Assembly (NCBI RefSeq): GCF_900090315.1
Contig: NZ_FMHZ01000002.1
Coordinates: forward strand, 3,876,501 to 3,940,500
DNA length: 64,000 nucleotides
Reading direction: 5' to 3'
From: Micromonospora citrea
GTDB taxonomy: Bacteria; Actinomycetota; Actinomycetes; Mycobacteriales; Micromonosporaceae
Of the stretch, positions 9,378 through 17,804 are shown piece after piece. Positions within the stretch are counted from its first letter, which is position 1. Every line of letters begins with the position of its first letter. Position numbers and translations under genes: made by a program. The notes under the pieces were generated by a model. That model was not told the origin of the DNA. It saw only the letters and a list, made by a program, of their open reading frames with translations, and did no database searches.

Positions 9378-9393
9378 GCTCGGTAACCCGAGC
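9378..9393. promoter_or_regulatory. Perfect inverted repeat in the eccC leader
   Basis: GCTCGG-TAAC-CCGAGC is a perfect 6-bp-arm palindrome with a 4-nt spacer, 18 bp upstream of the eccC GTG and just before its ribosome binding site. It lies in the 102-bp divergent eccC/eccD region. It could be an operator or a small leader hairpin; nothing in the sequence says which. Confidence 0.35.
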
Positions 9394-9462
9394 CTGGCTC
9401 ATGGTAGGTAAAGTCCTGTCGTCCGCGCAGCCACCAACCCCGCGCGATATGGAGATCAGTCG

Positions 9463-10863
9463 ATGACGATCGGGCTGGCCCGGGTCACCATCAGCGCCCC
9501 CCAGCGGCGGGTCGACGTCGCGCTGCCCGAGCAGGTGCCGCTGGCCGAGCTGCTGCCGGAGGTGCTGCGGCACGCCGGTGAGGGGCTCGCCGACGACGGC
9601 GAACGGCACGGCGGCTGGGTGCTGCGGCGCACCGACGGCGCGGTCCTGGCCACCGCCCAGGCGCTGCTGCCGCAGGGCGTCCGCGACGGGGAGGTGCTGC
9701 ACCTGGTGCCGGCCCGCGCGCAGTGGCCCGAGCTGGAGTACGACGACGTGGTGGAGGCGATCGCGGACGGGGCGCGGCGGCGCGGCGGCGCGTGGTCGCC
9801 GACCGCCACCCGGGCCGCCGCCCTGGCCGGCGCCGCCGTGCCGCTGGCCGTCGGGCTGCTCGCCGTTACGGCCGGCGGGCCGGGGCAGCGGGCCGGCTGG
9901 CCGGCCGCCGCCGTGGTGGCGCTGCTGCTCACCCTCGCCGGGGTCGTGGCGTCCCGCGCCCACGGGGACGCCACGACCGGCGCGACGCTCGGCGGATACG
10001 CCCTGCCGTACGCGGCGGCGGCGGGCGCCCTGGCGGTCGGCTCCGGCGACCCGGTCGGGCCGGTGCCCGGGCTGCGCTGGGTGGGCGCCCCCGAGCTGCT
10101 GGCCGGCTCGGTGACGCTGCTGCTGGTGTCGGTGCTCGGGCTGGCCGGCGTCGCCACCCGGCTACGGGTCTTCGTGGCCGGCGCCACCGTCGGGGTGGTC
10201 GGCGCGCTCACGGCGCTCCTGGCGCTGCCGTTCGACCCGGCCGGCACGGCGGCGGTGCTGCTCTGCGTGCTGGTCTTCGCCGTGGGGGCGATCCCGCTGC
10301 TGGCGATCCGGCTCGGGAAGGTGCCGTTGCCCCCGATCACGCTGCCGACCGGCGAGCCGGGTGGCGCCGACCGCGCCCGGAACCTGCCCGACCGGGACCG
10401 CGTCTACGCGGCGGTGGCCCGCACCGAGGAGTCGCTCACCGGGATGCTGCTCGGGCACGCCGTGCTGGCGGTCGGCGCCGCGCTGGTGCTCGGCCTCGCC
10501 GGCGGGACCGCCGGCCGGCTGCTGGTGGCGGTCGCCGCGACCGTGCTGCTGCTGCGCTCCCGGCTGTTCGTGGCGCTGCGCCACCGGGTGCCGACGGTGG
10601 CCGCCGGCCTCGCCGGGTACGCCGTCCTCGGCGCGGTCCTCGTGGACGGCTCCGGCCCGGCCGGCCGGCTCACGCTGGTCGTCGGCGGGCTGGTGCTGGC
10701 CCTCGTGGCGGTGGTCGCCGGCACCATGTACGCCCGCCGGCCGGTCTCCCCGTACGTCGGCCGGGTCGCCGACCTGGCCGACACCGCCCTCGTGGTCTCC
10801 GTGGTGCCGGTCGCCTGCGCGGTGCTCGACCTGTACGAACGGGCCCGGGGGCTGCTCGGCTGA
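9463..10863 (+). CDS. eccD: Type VII secretion membrane protein EccD
   Basis: 466 residues. The N-terminal ~85 residues form the ubiquitin-like cytosolic domain (ARVTISAPQRRVDVALPE...), followed by about eleven hydrophobic helices, as in EccD of ESX systems, which lines the membrane pore. The ATG at 9463 has a weak GGAG 9 nt upstream. TAAAGT at 9409-9414 could be the -10 site, giving a 40-50 nt leader. It is divergent from eccC, so a short shared region drives both. The last codons and the stop are built into a 22-bp perfect hairpin that separates it from ppa. Confidence 0.92.
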   Translation: MTIGLARVTISAPQRRVDVALPEQVPLAELLPEVLRHAGEGLADDGERHGGWVLRRTDGAVLATAQALLPQGVRDGEVLHLVPARAQWPELEYDDVVEAIADGARRRGGAWSPTATRAAALAGAAVPLAVGLLAVTAGGPGQRAGWPAAAVVALLLTLAGVVASRAHGDATTGATLGGYALPYAAAAGALAVGSGDPVGPVPGLRWVGAPELLAGSVTLLLVSVLGLAGVATRLRVFVAGATVGVVGALTALLALPFDPAGTAAVLLCVLVFAVGAIPLLAIRLGKVPLPPITLPTGEPGGADRARNLPDRDRVYAAVARTEESLTGMLLGHAVLAVGAALVLGLAGGTAGRLLVAVAATVLLLRSRLFVALRHRVPTVAAGLAGYAVLGAVLVDGSGPAGRLTLVVGGLVLALVAVVAGTMYARRPVSPYVGRVADLADTALVVSVVPVACAVLDLYERARGLLG

Positions 10864-10883
10864 GCAGCCCCCGGGCCCGTTCG
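10836..10883. terminator. Perfect 22-bp hairpin between convergent eccD and ppa
   Basis: The arms 10836-10857 and 10862-10883 are perfectly complementary over 22 bp with a 4-nt loop (10858-10861). The eccD stop codon TGA (10861-10863) sits at the loop. It ends 14 bp before the ppa stop, so it can terminate both convergent transcripts. There is no clear T-tract, which is common for actinomycete terminators. Confidence 0.85.
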
Positions 10884-10897
10884 ACGTCGGTGCCGGT

Positions 10898-11404
10898 TCA
10901 GTGCGTGGACTCGCCGCGCTCCTCGGCCTCCTTGGCGCGCCGGTACGACGCCGCGATCTCCGCCTCGGCCTCCTGCCGGCCGACCCAGGTGGCGCCCTCG
11001 ACCGACTTGCCCGGCTCCAGGTCCTTGTAGACCTCGAAGAAGTGCTGGATCTCCAGCCGGTCGAACTCGCCGAGGTGGTGGATGTCGCGCAGGTGCTCCT
11101 GGCGCGGGTCCTCGTAGGGCACGCAGAGGACCTTGTCGTCGCCGCCCTTCTCGTCCGTCATCCGGAACATGCCGATGGTGCGGCACCGGATCAGGCAGCC
11201 GGGGAAGGTCGGCTCGGGGACCAGCACGAGCGCGTCCAGCGGGTCGCCGTCCTCGCCCAGGGTGCCCTCGATGAAGCCGTAGTCCGCCGGGTACTGCGTG
11301 GAGGTGAAGAGCGTGCGGTCCAGCCGGATCCGGCCGGTCGCGTGGTCGACCTCGTACTTGTTGCGGTGGCCCTTGGGGATCTCAACCGTCACGTCGAAAT
11401 CCAT
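10898..11404 (-). CDS. ppa: Inorganic pyrophosphatase (family I)
   Basis: 168 residues, the normal size of a soluble hexameric family I enzyme that hydrolyses pyrophosphate to drive biosynthetic reactions. The signature is visible: [13 protein letters not shown], the metal-binding [10 protein letters not shown] (three acidic ligands) and the later [11 protein letters not shown]. The ATG at 11404 is chosen over the GTG two codons upstream because GGGAG lies 7 nt before it and family members begin MDFDV. It is divergent from dacB (154 bp between starts), as in M. tuberculosis Rv3628/Rv3627c. Confidence 0.95.
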   Translation of the reverse strand: MDFDVTVEIPKGHRNKYEVDHATGRIRLDRTLFTSTQYPADYGFIEGTLGEDGDPLDALVLVPEPTFPGCLIRCRTIGMFRMTDEKGGDDKVLCVPYEDPRQEHLRDIHHLGEFDRLEIQHFFEVYKDLEPGKSVEGATWVGRQEAEAEIAASYRRAKEAEERGESTH

Positions 11405-11500
11405 CTGCACGCTCCCTCGTTTGCCCACGCTGGCTAACGGAACCAGCGGCACGCCGCTCCCGCAGGGGTGAATGGCCCCTCGCCGGCTCCGGCCGCCGCA

Positions 11501-11523
11501 TAGTGTTCGGACCGAAGTAGTGT
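11501..11523 (+). promoter_or_regulatory. Two TAGTGT hexamers upstream of dacB
   Basis: TAGTGT occurs at 11501-11506 and again at 11518-11523 in the divergent ppa/dacB region, 36-58 nt before the dacB GTG. Either could be a -10 element. No convincing -35 was seen. Confidence 0.35.
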
Positions 11524-11558
11524 CACCCAAGCAGTTTTCACGGGGGGAGGAGGGGGTC

Positions 11559-13568
11559 GTGGGGAGGGAAGATTCACACTACCGCCCGGAGGCCGGCACT
11601 GGACGAGGTACCGGACGACCTGCTCCGGGCGGTGCCGCCGGGCGCTTCCGGGTGCCTGACGCCCACCCACCCCGCACGCCCGCGGCGGCCGGCGACCCCG
11701 GCCACGGGTACGGCTCGCCCCCCGACCGCTCCGCCGCCCACCGGGACGCCCCGCCGCCCTGGCGCCCGCCGACCGCCGCCGGCCACGCCGCGCCGCCCGG
11801 CAACGGCGGCCACCCCGGCTTCGGGCCCGGCCACGGGTCGGCGCCCGGCCACGGCGGCCACCCCGGCTTCGGGCCCGGCAGCGGCGGCGAACCCGGGTTC
11901 GGGCCCGGCGCCGGCGGCCACCCCGGGTACGGGCCCGGCGCCGGCGGCCACCCCGGGTACGGGCCCGGCCCCGGCGGTCCGGGCGTGCCGGGCCACGGCG
12001 GTCCGGCCCCCGCCGGCCAGGCGCCGCGCCCCGAGGCGACCGACCTCTGGGCCGCTGCCGCGGCGCGCCCCGCCGGCGGGCCGCCCGACCTGGGCGCTCC
12101 GCCCCCGGCCGCACCCCCCGAGCCCGGCCCGCGCCGCCGCCGCGTCCTGCCCATCGCGCTGGCCGCGGCGCTCGTGCTCGTACTGGCCCTCGTCGGGGTC
12201 GCCGTGGTCCGGCCGGGACCGGTCGCCGACTGGCTGGGCGACGAGCCGGCCGACCGGAAGACCGCGCAGGCGGCGGAGCCGGCGCCCGTGGCGGTGCTGG
12301 CGGGCGCGGACCCGAACGCCCCACGGCCCACCCCCGAGGGTGTACGCGCCGCGCTCGAACCGTTGTTGGGGCAGGAGATCCTCGGCAGCCGGGTGAACAT
12401 CTCGGTGGTCGACGTCGACACCGGCGACCCCCTCTACACGCGGGGCGGAGACGACCCCACCGTGCCCGCCTCGGTGACCAAACTGGTGACCGCGGTGACG
12501 GTGCTGGCGGCGCGCGGCCCCACGTACCGCATCCCGACCCGGGCGGTCGCCGGCGCGAGTCCCGGTGAGGTGGTGATCGTCGGCGGCGGCGACCCGACCC
12601 TGGCGGTCGACAAGCAGGGCTTCTACCCGGGGGCCGCGCGCCTGGACGACCTGGCCGCCCAGGTGCGCAAGGCGCTCGGCGGCACGAAGCCGACGAAGGT
12701 GACCGTAGACGGCTCGCTCTACTCGGGGCCGGTCCACGAGCCGGGCTGGGACCCCGACATCCCCACCGGAGGCTACGGCAGCGCGATCACCGCGCTGATG
12801 ACCGACGCCGCCCGCACCGACGTGCCGCGCGCCAAGCGCGACGACGCGAACGGCAACCACGCGGCCCAGCGGGCCCGGGAGCCGGACCTCGCGGCGGGCC
12901 GCTCGTTCGCCCGGCTGCTGGGCGTGCCGACCGACGCGGTGAAGCGCGGCAAGGCTCCCGCCGCGGCCGACGCCACGGGGGGCGCGCCCGGGCCGGGCGC
13001 CGAGCTGGGCAAGGTGGAGTCGCTGCCGCTGAACCGGATGGTCGACGTCATGATCAGCGACAGCGACAACATCGTCGCCGAGGCACTGGCCCGGCAGGTG
13101 GCGCTGGCCCGCAACCAGCCGGCCTCGTTCGAGGGCGGTGCCGCCGCCATGGACGCGGTGGTCGCCGAGCTCGGGCTGCCGGCCGACGAGATCGACCTCG
13201 CCGACGCCAGCGGGCTCTCCCGGGACAACCGGATCAGCCCGTCCCTGCTGACCGACCTGATCGTCCTCGCCGGCAACGGCAGCCGACCGGAACTCGCCGT
13301 CATGTTCGGCGGCCTGCCGGTGGCCGGCTGGTCCGGCACCCTGGCCGACCGGTACGACACCGCGGCGAAGGCCGGCGCCGGTGTGGTGCGCGCGAAGACG
13401 GGCACCCTGACCGGGGTGCACGCCCTCGCCGGCGTGGTCACCACCGCCGACGGCCGGCTGCTCAGCTTCGCCGTGCTCACCGACCGGGTGCCGCCCGTCG
13501 ACAGCGACCTCCCCCGCCGGGCCCTCGACCGGGTCGTCGCCGCGCTGGCCGCCTGCGGCTGCCGCTGA
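11559..13568 (+). CDS. dacB: D-alanyl-D-alanine carboxypeptidase/endopeptidase (PBP4, peptidase S13)
   Basis: 669 residues. The first ~190 are a Pro/Gly/His-rich tail containing repeated [17 protein letters not shown] units. One membrane helix follows ([21 protein letters not shown]), then the external S13 domain with SxxK at Ser305-Lys308 (SVTK), SxN at 502-504 (SDN) and KTG at 613-615. It trims or cleaves peptidoglycan stem peptides outside the cell. The GTG at 11559 has GGAGGAGGGG just before it and is preferred to the further upstream frame. The long repetitive tail faces the cytoplasm, which is odd for a PBP4; it may bind a cytosolic partner. The downstream order metalloprotease, tilS, hpt, ftsH matches other Actinobacteria. 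Confidence 0.92.
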   Translation: MGREDSHYRPEAGTGRGTGRPAPGGAAGRFRVPDAHPPRTPAAAGDPGHGYGSPPDRSAAHRDAPPPWRPPTAAGHAAPPGNGGHPGFGPGHGSAPGHGGHPGFGPGSGGEPGFGPGAGGHPGYGPGAGGHPGYGPGPGGPGVPGHGGPAPAGQAPRPEATDLWAAAAARPAGGPPDLGAPPPAAPPEPGPRRRRVLPIALAAALVLVLALVGVAVVRPGPVADWLGDEPADRKTAQAAEPAPVAVLAGADPNAPRPTPEGVRAALEPLLGQEILGSRVNISVVDVDTGDPLYTRGGDDPTVPASVTKLVTAVTVLAARGPTYRIPTRAVAGASPGEVVIVGGGDPTLAVDKQGFYPGAARLDDLAAQVRKALGGTKPTKVTVDGSLYSGPVHEPGWDPDIPTGGYGSAITALMTDAARTDVPRAKRDDANGNHAAQRAREPDLAAGRSFARLLGVPTDAVKRGKAPAAADATGGAPGPGAELGKVESLPLNRMVDVMISDSDNIVAEALARQVALARNQPASFEGGAAAMDAVVAELGLPADEIDLADASGLSRDNRISPSLLTDLIVLAGNGSRPELAVMFGGLPVAGWSGTLADRYDTAAKAGAGVVRAKTGTLTGVHALAGVVTTADGRLLSFAVLTDRVPPVDSDLPRRALDRVVAALAACGCR

Positions 13569-13716
13569 CCCGCTCGTCGCCCGGCCGGCCGGGCACCGAC
13601 CGCTGCCGGAAAGGGCGGCTCGGCTGCCCCGCCAGCGGCCCGCCCCGCCGGGCGTCGACGGCTCCGGCCGGGAACGGGCCGCTCCCGCGCGCCCGGCCGG
13701 GGTGTCCCGGCGCGGG

Positions 13717-13722
13717 TACGGT
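13717..13722 (+). promoter_or_regulatory. -10 hexamer for the leaderless metalloprotease gene
   Basis: TACGGT lies 6 nt before the ATG at 13729, with no ribosome binding site between. The 160 bp between dacB and this gene holds no other clear signal. Confidence 0.55.
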
Positions 13723-13728
13723 GGGTGC

Positions 13729-14799
13729 ATGGCGCAGTTCGTGGACTGGGATCTGGCCGCCGCTACCGCGGGGGCGCTGGGCAAGTCTGGCCCCCGGGTG
13801 TCGTACGCCGAGGCCACCGACGTGGTCAGTGACCTGCGGCGCTTGACCGACGAGGCGGCGGGGCACGTCGCGGACTACACGGGCCTGCGCTCGCAGGTGG
13901 CGCACCCGCCGGTGCGGGTGGTGGACCGGCGCGACTGGGCGGCCACCAACATCGCCGGGCTGCGCGAGGTGATCACCCCGCTGGTCGGCCGGCTCACCAG
14001 GGACAAGCAGCCCGGCCCGCTCACCGAGGCGATCGGCTCCCGGGTGACCGGCGTGCAGGCCGGCACCGTCCTGGCCTACCTCTCCGGCCGGGTGCTCGGC
14101 CAGTACGAGGTGTTCTCCGCCGACCCGGGGCAGTTGCTGCTGGTCGCGCCGAACATCGTCGAGGTGGAGCGGAAGCTGGAGGCCGATCCCCGCGACTTCC
14201 GGCTCTGGGTGTGCCTGCACGAGGTGACCCACCGCACCCAGTTCACCGCCGTGCCCTGGATGCGGGCCTACTTCCTCAGCGAGGTGCAGGCCTTCGTGGA
14301 CGCGTCGTCGAGCGGCGGCGAGCACCTGCTGGAGCGGCTGCGGCGCGGCGTGGCCACCCTCTCCGACGCGATCAAGGACCCGGAGAGCCGCACCAGCGTG
14401 CTGGACATCGTGCAGACCCCGGCGCAGCGGGCCGTGCTGGACCGGCTCACCGCGCTGATGACCCTGCTGGAGGGGCACGCCGAGTTCGTGATGGACGGCG
14501 TCGGCCCCGACGTGATTCCCAGCGTCGAGCGGATCCGGGCCTCCTTCAACCGGCGCCGGGAGGCCGGCAACCCGCTGGAGAAGGCCATCCGCCGGCTGCT
14601 CGGCGTCGAGGTCAAGATGCGCCAGTACGCCGAGGGGCGCAAGTTCGTGCACGGGGTGGTGGACCGCGTCGGCATGGACGGCTTCAACAGGATCTTCGGT
14701 TCGCCGCTGACCCTGCCCCGCCTGGAGGAACTCGGCGACCCGGACGCCTGGGTGGCCCGGGTGCACGGGCCGGTCGGCCCGGCGCAGGCCGTCGGCTGA
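13729..14799 (+). CDS. Zinc-dependent metalloprotease family protein (DUF2342, 'F420 biosynthesis-associated')
   Basis: 356 residues, apparently soluble. The motif HEVTH (His164-His168, in LHEVTHRTQF) fits a zincin HExxH site, and a further Glu (EVQAFVDAS or EGHAEFVMDG) could be the third ligand. Members of this actinobacterial family (Rv3626c in M. tuberculosis) are labelled coenzyme F420 biosynthesis-associated from phylogenetic co-occurrence only; the substrate is unknown. It lies between dacB and tilS, the same place as in mycobacteria. The ATG is chosen because MAQFVDWDLA is the family N terminus and a TACGGT hexamer is 6 nt upstream. tilS starts 10 bp after its stop. Confidence 0.88.
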   Translation: MAQFVDWDLAAATAGALGKSGPRVSYAEATDVVSDLRRLTDEAAGHVADYTGLRSQVAHPPVRVVDRRDWAATNIAGLREVITPLVGRLTRDKQPGPLTEAIGSRVTGVQAGTVLAYLSGRVLGQYEVFSADPGQLLLVAPNIVEVERKLEADPRDFRLWVCLHEVTHRTQFTAVPWMRAYFLSEVQAFVDASSSGGEHLLERLRRGVATLSDAIKDPESRTSVLDIVQTPAQRAVLDRLTALMTLLEGHAEFVMDGVGPDVIPSVERIRASFNRRREAGNPLEKAIRRLLGVEVKMRQYAEGRKFVHGVVDRVGMDGFNRIFGSPLTLPRLEELGDPDAWVARVHGPVGPAQAVG

Positions 14800-14809
14800 C
14801 GGCAGGCCC

Positions 14810-15802
14810 GTGCCCGCGCTCGCTCCACCGGTGGCCGCGATCCGGGTGGCGGTCCGCCGCGCCCTGGCCGACCTGTCCCCCGGCGGCCCGGTGCTGGTCG
14901 CCTGCTCGGGCGGCGCGGACTCCCTCGCGCTGGCCGCCGCCACCGCGTTCGTGGCGCCCCGGCTGGGTCGCGCCGCCGGCCTGGTGACGGTCGACCACGG
15001 GCTCCAGGAGGGCTCGGCGCGGCGAGCCGCGGCGGTGGTGGCATGGGCCCGCGAGGCCGGTCTGGCGCCGGTCGAGTCGGTCCGGGTCGACGTGACCGGG
15101 CGGCCGGGCGGGCCCGAGGCGGCCGCCCGCGAGGCGCGCTACCGGGCGCTCGCCGACGTGGCCGGCCGGTGCGGGGCGGCGGCGCTGCTCACCGGGCACA
15201 CCCGCGACGACCAGGCGGAGACCGTGCTGCTCGCCCTCGCCCGGGGCGCCGGCCCGCGTGGCCTGGCCGGCATGCCCGCCCGGCGGGACCTTGACGGGGT
15301 GCCGCTGCTGCGCCCGCTGCTGGAGATCGGCCGGGAGCAGACCCGCACGGCCTGCGCGGTGCTGGGGCTGAGTCCCTGGGACGACCCGCACAACACCGAC
15401 GCCTCGTACGCCCGGGCCCGGGTCCGGTCCGACGTGCTGCCCGCGCTGGTCCGCGCGCTCGGGCCGGGTGTGCTGGACAACCTGGCCCGGACGGCCCGGC
15501 TGGTCGCGGCGGACAACGCCGTCCTCGACGAGCTGGCCGTCGCCGCGCTGGCCGACGTCCGGCATCCCGACGGCGGGCTGGCGGTGCCGGCGCTGGCCGC
15601 CCTGTCGCCCGCGGTGCGCGGCCGGGTGCTGCACGCCTGGGCCCGGGAGCTGGGCGCCCCGCCGGCCGCCCTGTCGCACCGGCACGTGACCGCGCTGGAC
15701 ACCCTGGTCACCGCCTGGCGGGGACAGGGGGCCGCGCACCTGCCCGGCGGGCTGCGGGTGGTCCGCCGCGACGGCCGCCTCGCCACCGTCGTTCCCCACT
15801 GA
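14810..15802 (+). CDS. tilS: tRNA(Ile)-lysidine synthase
   Basis: 330 residues. The PP-loop ATP site is VACSGGADSLALAA near residue 30, and GHTRDDQAETVLLALARGAGPRGL gives the family signature. TilS converts the wobble C34 of the CAU-anticodon tRNA(Ile) to lysidine so that it reads AUA; it is essential. The GTG at 14810 follows the protease stop by 10 bp. The C terminus ends in a 30-bp direct repeat that runs past the stop, so the last residues and the 3' flank share sequence. Confidence 0.92.
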   Translation: MPALAPPVAAIRVAVRRALADLSPGGPVLVACSGGADSLALAAATAFVAPRLGRAAGLVTVDHGLQEGSARRAAAVVAWAREAGLAPVESVRVDVTGRPGGPEAAAREARYRALADVAGRCGAAALLTGHTRDDQAETVLLALARGAGPRGLAGMPARRDLDGVPLLRPLLEIGREQTRTACAVLGLSPWDDPHNTDASYARARVRSDVLPALVRALGPGVLDNLARTARLVAADNAVLDELAVAALADVRHPDGGLAVPALAALSPAVRGRVLHAWARELGAPPAALSHRHVTALDTLVTAWRGQGAAHLPGGLRVVRRDGRLATVVPH

Positions 15803-15852
15803 CCGTCCCCGGGCCCGCCCGGTCCCCACTGACCGTCCCCGGGCCCGCCCGG
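15793..15852. repeat. Two exact 30-bp tandem repeats across the tilS stop
   Basis: The 30-bp unit 15793-15822 is repeated exactly at 15823-15852 and starts a third time. The first copy contains the tilS stop codon. Immediately downstream (about 15863-15930) a second, imperfect ~42-bp duplication of a CGGAGCGCGGGG/GCGGCCGCCTCC motif occurs. The 163-bp tilS-ggt gap is thus mostly duplicated GC-rich sequence. Confidence 0.8.
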
Positions 15853-15965
15853 TCCCCGACGTCGGAGCGCGGGGACGCGGCGGCCGCCTCCCGGCACCGG
15901 AGCGCGGGGCCGCGGCGGCCGCCTCCGGGGGCGCGGGAGCCGCCGGGAGGCGGTAGACATGGCGG

Positions 15966-17609
15966 ATGGCGTACCCCCGACAGCCGCTCTTCGCGCCGCA
16001 CGGCGCGGTGGCGACGAGCCAGCCGCTGGCCGCGGCGGCCGGCCTGGCGGTGCTGCGACGCGGCGGCAACGCCGTCGACGCCGCGCTGGCCACCGCGATC
16101 ACCCTCACCGTGGTGCAGCCCCCGTCCAACGACATCGGCGGCGACCTGTTCGCGATCGTCTGGGACGGCGAGCGGCTGCACGGCCTCAACGCCTCCGGCC
16201 GGTCCCCGGCGGCGCTCACCCGCGAGCGGGTGCTCGCCGCGACCGGCGGGCGCGGCGCGGCCCCGGTCGAGGCGCTCGGCGGGGCGCAGTCGGCGGGGCC
16301 GGCGATGCCCGCGCGGGGTTGGCTGCCGGTGACCGTGCCCGGCGCGCCGGCCGGCTGGCGGGACCTGCACGACCGGTTCGGCTCGTTGCCCTTCGCGGAG
16401 CTCTTCGCCGACGCGGTCGGGTACGCCGAGCACGGCCATCCCGTCTCCACCGGCGTGGCGGCGACCTGGTCCCGCGCGATGGCCGGGCACGCCGGTCTGA
16501 CCGGCGAGGAGTACGCCGAGTTCGGCCGGGTGTTCGCGCCCGGCGGCCGGGCGCCCCGGGCGGGGGAGCGGTGGCGCAACCCGGACGCGGCGCGGACCCT
16601 GCGGCGGATCGCGGAGACCGGCGCGGAGGACTTCTACTCCGGCGGCATCGCCGAGGCCCTCGACGCGCACTCGGCCCGCACCGGCGGCCTCCTCACCGGC
16701 GACGACCTGGCCCGGCACACCTCCACCTGGGTGACCCCGGTGTCCGCGCGCTACCGGGACCACGAGGTGTGGGAGCTGCCGCCCAACGGGCAGGGCCTGG
16801 CGGCGCTGCTGGCCCTGCACATCCTGGACGGGTCTGATCTGGCGGCGCTGCCCCTCGCCGAGCGGCTGCACCGGCAGATCGAGGCGGTGAAGCTCGGCTT
16901 CGCCGACGCGCACGCCCACGTCGCCGACCCGGAGCGGGTGCCGGTGCCGACGGAGGCGCTGCTCTCACCCGGGTACGCCGCGTCCCGGCGGGCGCTGATC
17001 ACCGGCCGGGCCGGGGTGCCGACCGCCGGCGACCCGGAGCGCGGGGGCACCGTCTACCTGTGCACCGCCGACCCCGGCGGCATGATGGTCAGCCTGATCC
17101 AGTCGACCTACCTGGCCTTCGGCTCGCACGTGGTGCTGCCCGGGCACGGCTTCGCCCTGCAGAACCGGGGGCTGGGGTTCCGTCTCGACCCGGCGCACCC
17201 GAACGCCGTCGGGCCGGGGCGGCGGCCGTTCCACACGATCATCCCGGGCTTCCTGACCCGGGACGGCCGGCCCGTCGGGCCGTTCGGCGTGATGGGCGGC
17301 CACATGCAGCCGCAGGGGCACGTGCAGCTCGTCTCCGCGACCCTCGACGGCGGGCTCGACCCGCAGGCCGCGCTGGACGCGCCGCGCTGGTACTGGCACG
17401 CCGGGCGGTCGGTGCTGGTGGAGCCGGAACTGGTCGGCACCGCCGAGGGCCGGTCCGCGGTCGCCGAGCTGCGGGCCCGGGGTCACGAGGTCGCCGTCGC
17501 GGCGGAGCCGGCGGTCTTCGGGTACGGGCAGGCGATCTGGCGGCTGCCGGAGGGTGGATACGTCGGCGGCTCCGAGTCCCGGGTCGACGGCGGCATGGGC
17601 GGCTGGTGA
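15966..17609 (+). CDS. ggt: Gamma-glutamyltransferase family protein (Ntn hydrolase)
   Basis: 547 residues covering the full large and small subunits of a gamma-glutamyltransferase-like Ntn hydrolase. The N terminus has the typical GAVATSQPLAAAAGLAVLRRGGNAVDAALA. The autocatalytic cleavage site is ERGGT, with Thr362 becoming the nucleophile. No signal peptide is seen, so it is likely cytoplasmic, unlike secreted glutathione GGTs; the true substrate could be a gamma-glutamyl compound other than glutathione. The ATG at 15966 gives the family N terminus; an ATG at 15959 is out of frame. It is not part of the conserved dacB-tilS-hpt row of mycobacteria and appears inserted between tilS and hpt. 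Confidence 0.88.
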   Translation: MAYPRQPLFAPHGAVATSQPLAAAAGLAVLRRGGNAVDAALATAITLTVVQPPSNDIGGDLFAIVWDGERLHGLNASGRSPAALTRERVLAATGGRGAAPVEALGGAQSAGPAMPARGWLPVTVPGAPAGWRDLHDRFGSLPFAELFADAVGYAEHGHPVSTGVAATWSRAMAGHAGLTGEEYAEFGRVFAPGGRAPRAGERWRNPDAARTLRRIAETGAEDFYSGGIAEALDAHSARTGGLLTGDDLARHTSTWVTPVSARYRDHEVWELPPNGQGLAALLALHILDGSDLAALPLAERLHRQIEAVKLGFADAHAHVADPERVPVPTEALLSPGYAASRRALITGRAGVPTAGDPERGGTVYLCTADPGGMMVSLIQSTYLAFGSHVVLPGHGFALQNRGLGFRLDPAHPNAVGPGRRPFHTIIPGFLTRDGRPVGPFGVMGGHMQPQGHVQLVSATLDGGLDPQAALDAPRWYWHAGRSVLVEPELVGTAEGRSAVAELRARGHEVAVAAEPAVFGYGQAIWRLPEGGYVGGSESRVDGGMGGW

Positions 17610-17617
17610 CCGGGCAG

Positions 17618-17646
17618 CGGTCCCGGCGGGGCCGTCGCCGGGACCG
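17618..17646 (+). terminator. Hairpin after ggt
   Basis: CGGTCCCGGCG (17618-17628) and CGCCGGGACCG (17636-17646) form a perfect 11-bp stem with a 7-nt loop, 9 bp after the ggt stop. The rest of the convergent gap to 17804 is GC-only low-complexity sequence. Confidence 0.65.
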
Positions 17647-17804
17647 GCGGCGGCTCGTGGCGGCCGGGCGGCGGGCCGGCGGCCGGTATCGGCGGTCCTG
17701 GGCTGGCCGGGGGTGGTTGGTGGCGGGCCGGCGGCGGGTCCTGGATGGGCCGGCGGTGGGCCGGGCGGCGGCGGGGCGGGCCGGTGGTGGGCCGGTGACG
17801 GGCG

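Noticed and set aside
9361..9963. N-terminal extension of eccC by about 200 codons
   Set aside because: It would overlap eccD on the other strand; the segment has no EccC homology and the GTG at 9360 has a strong ribosome site.
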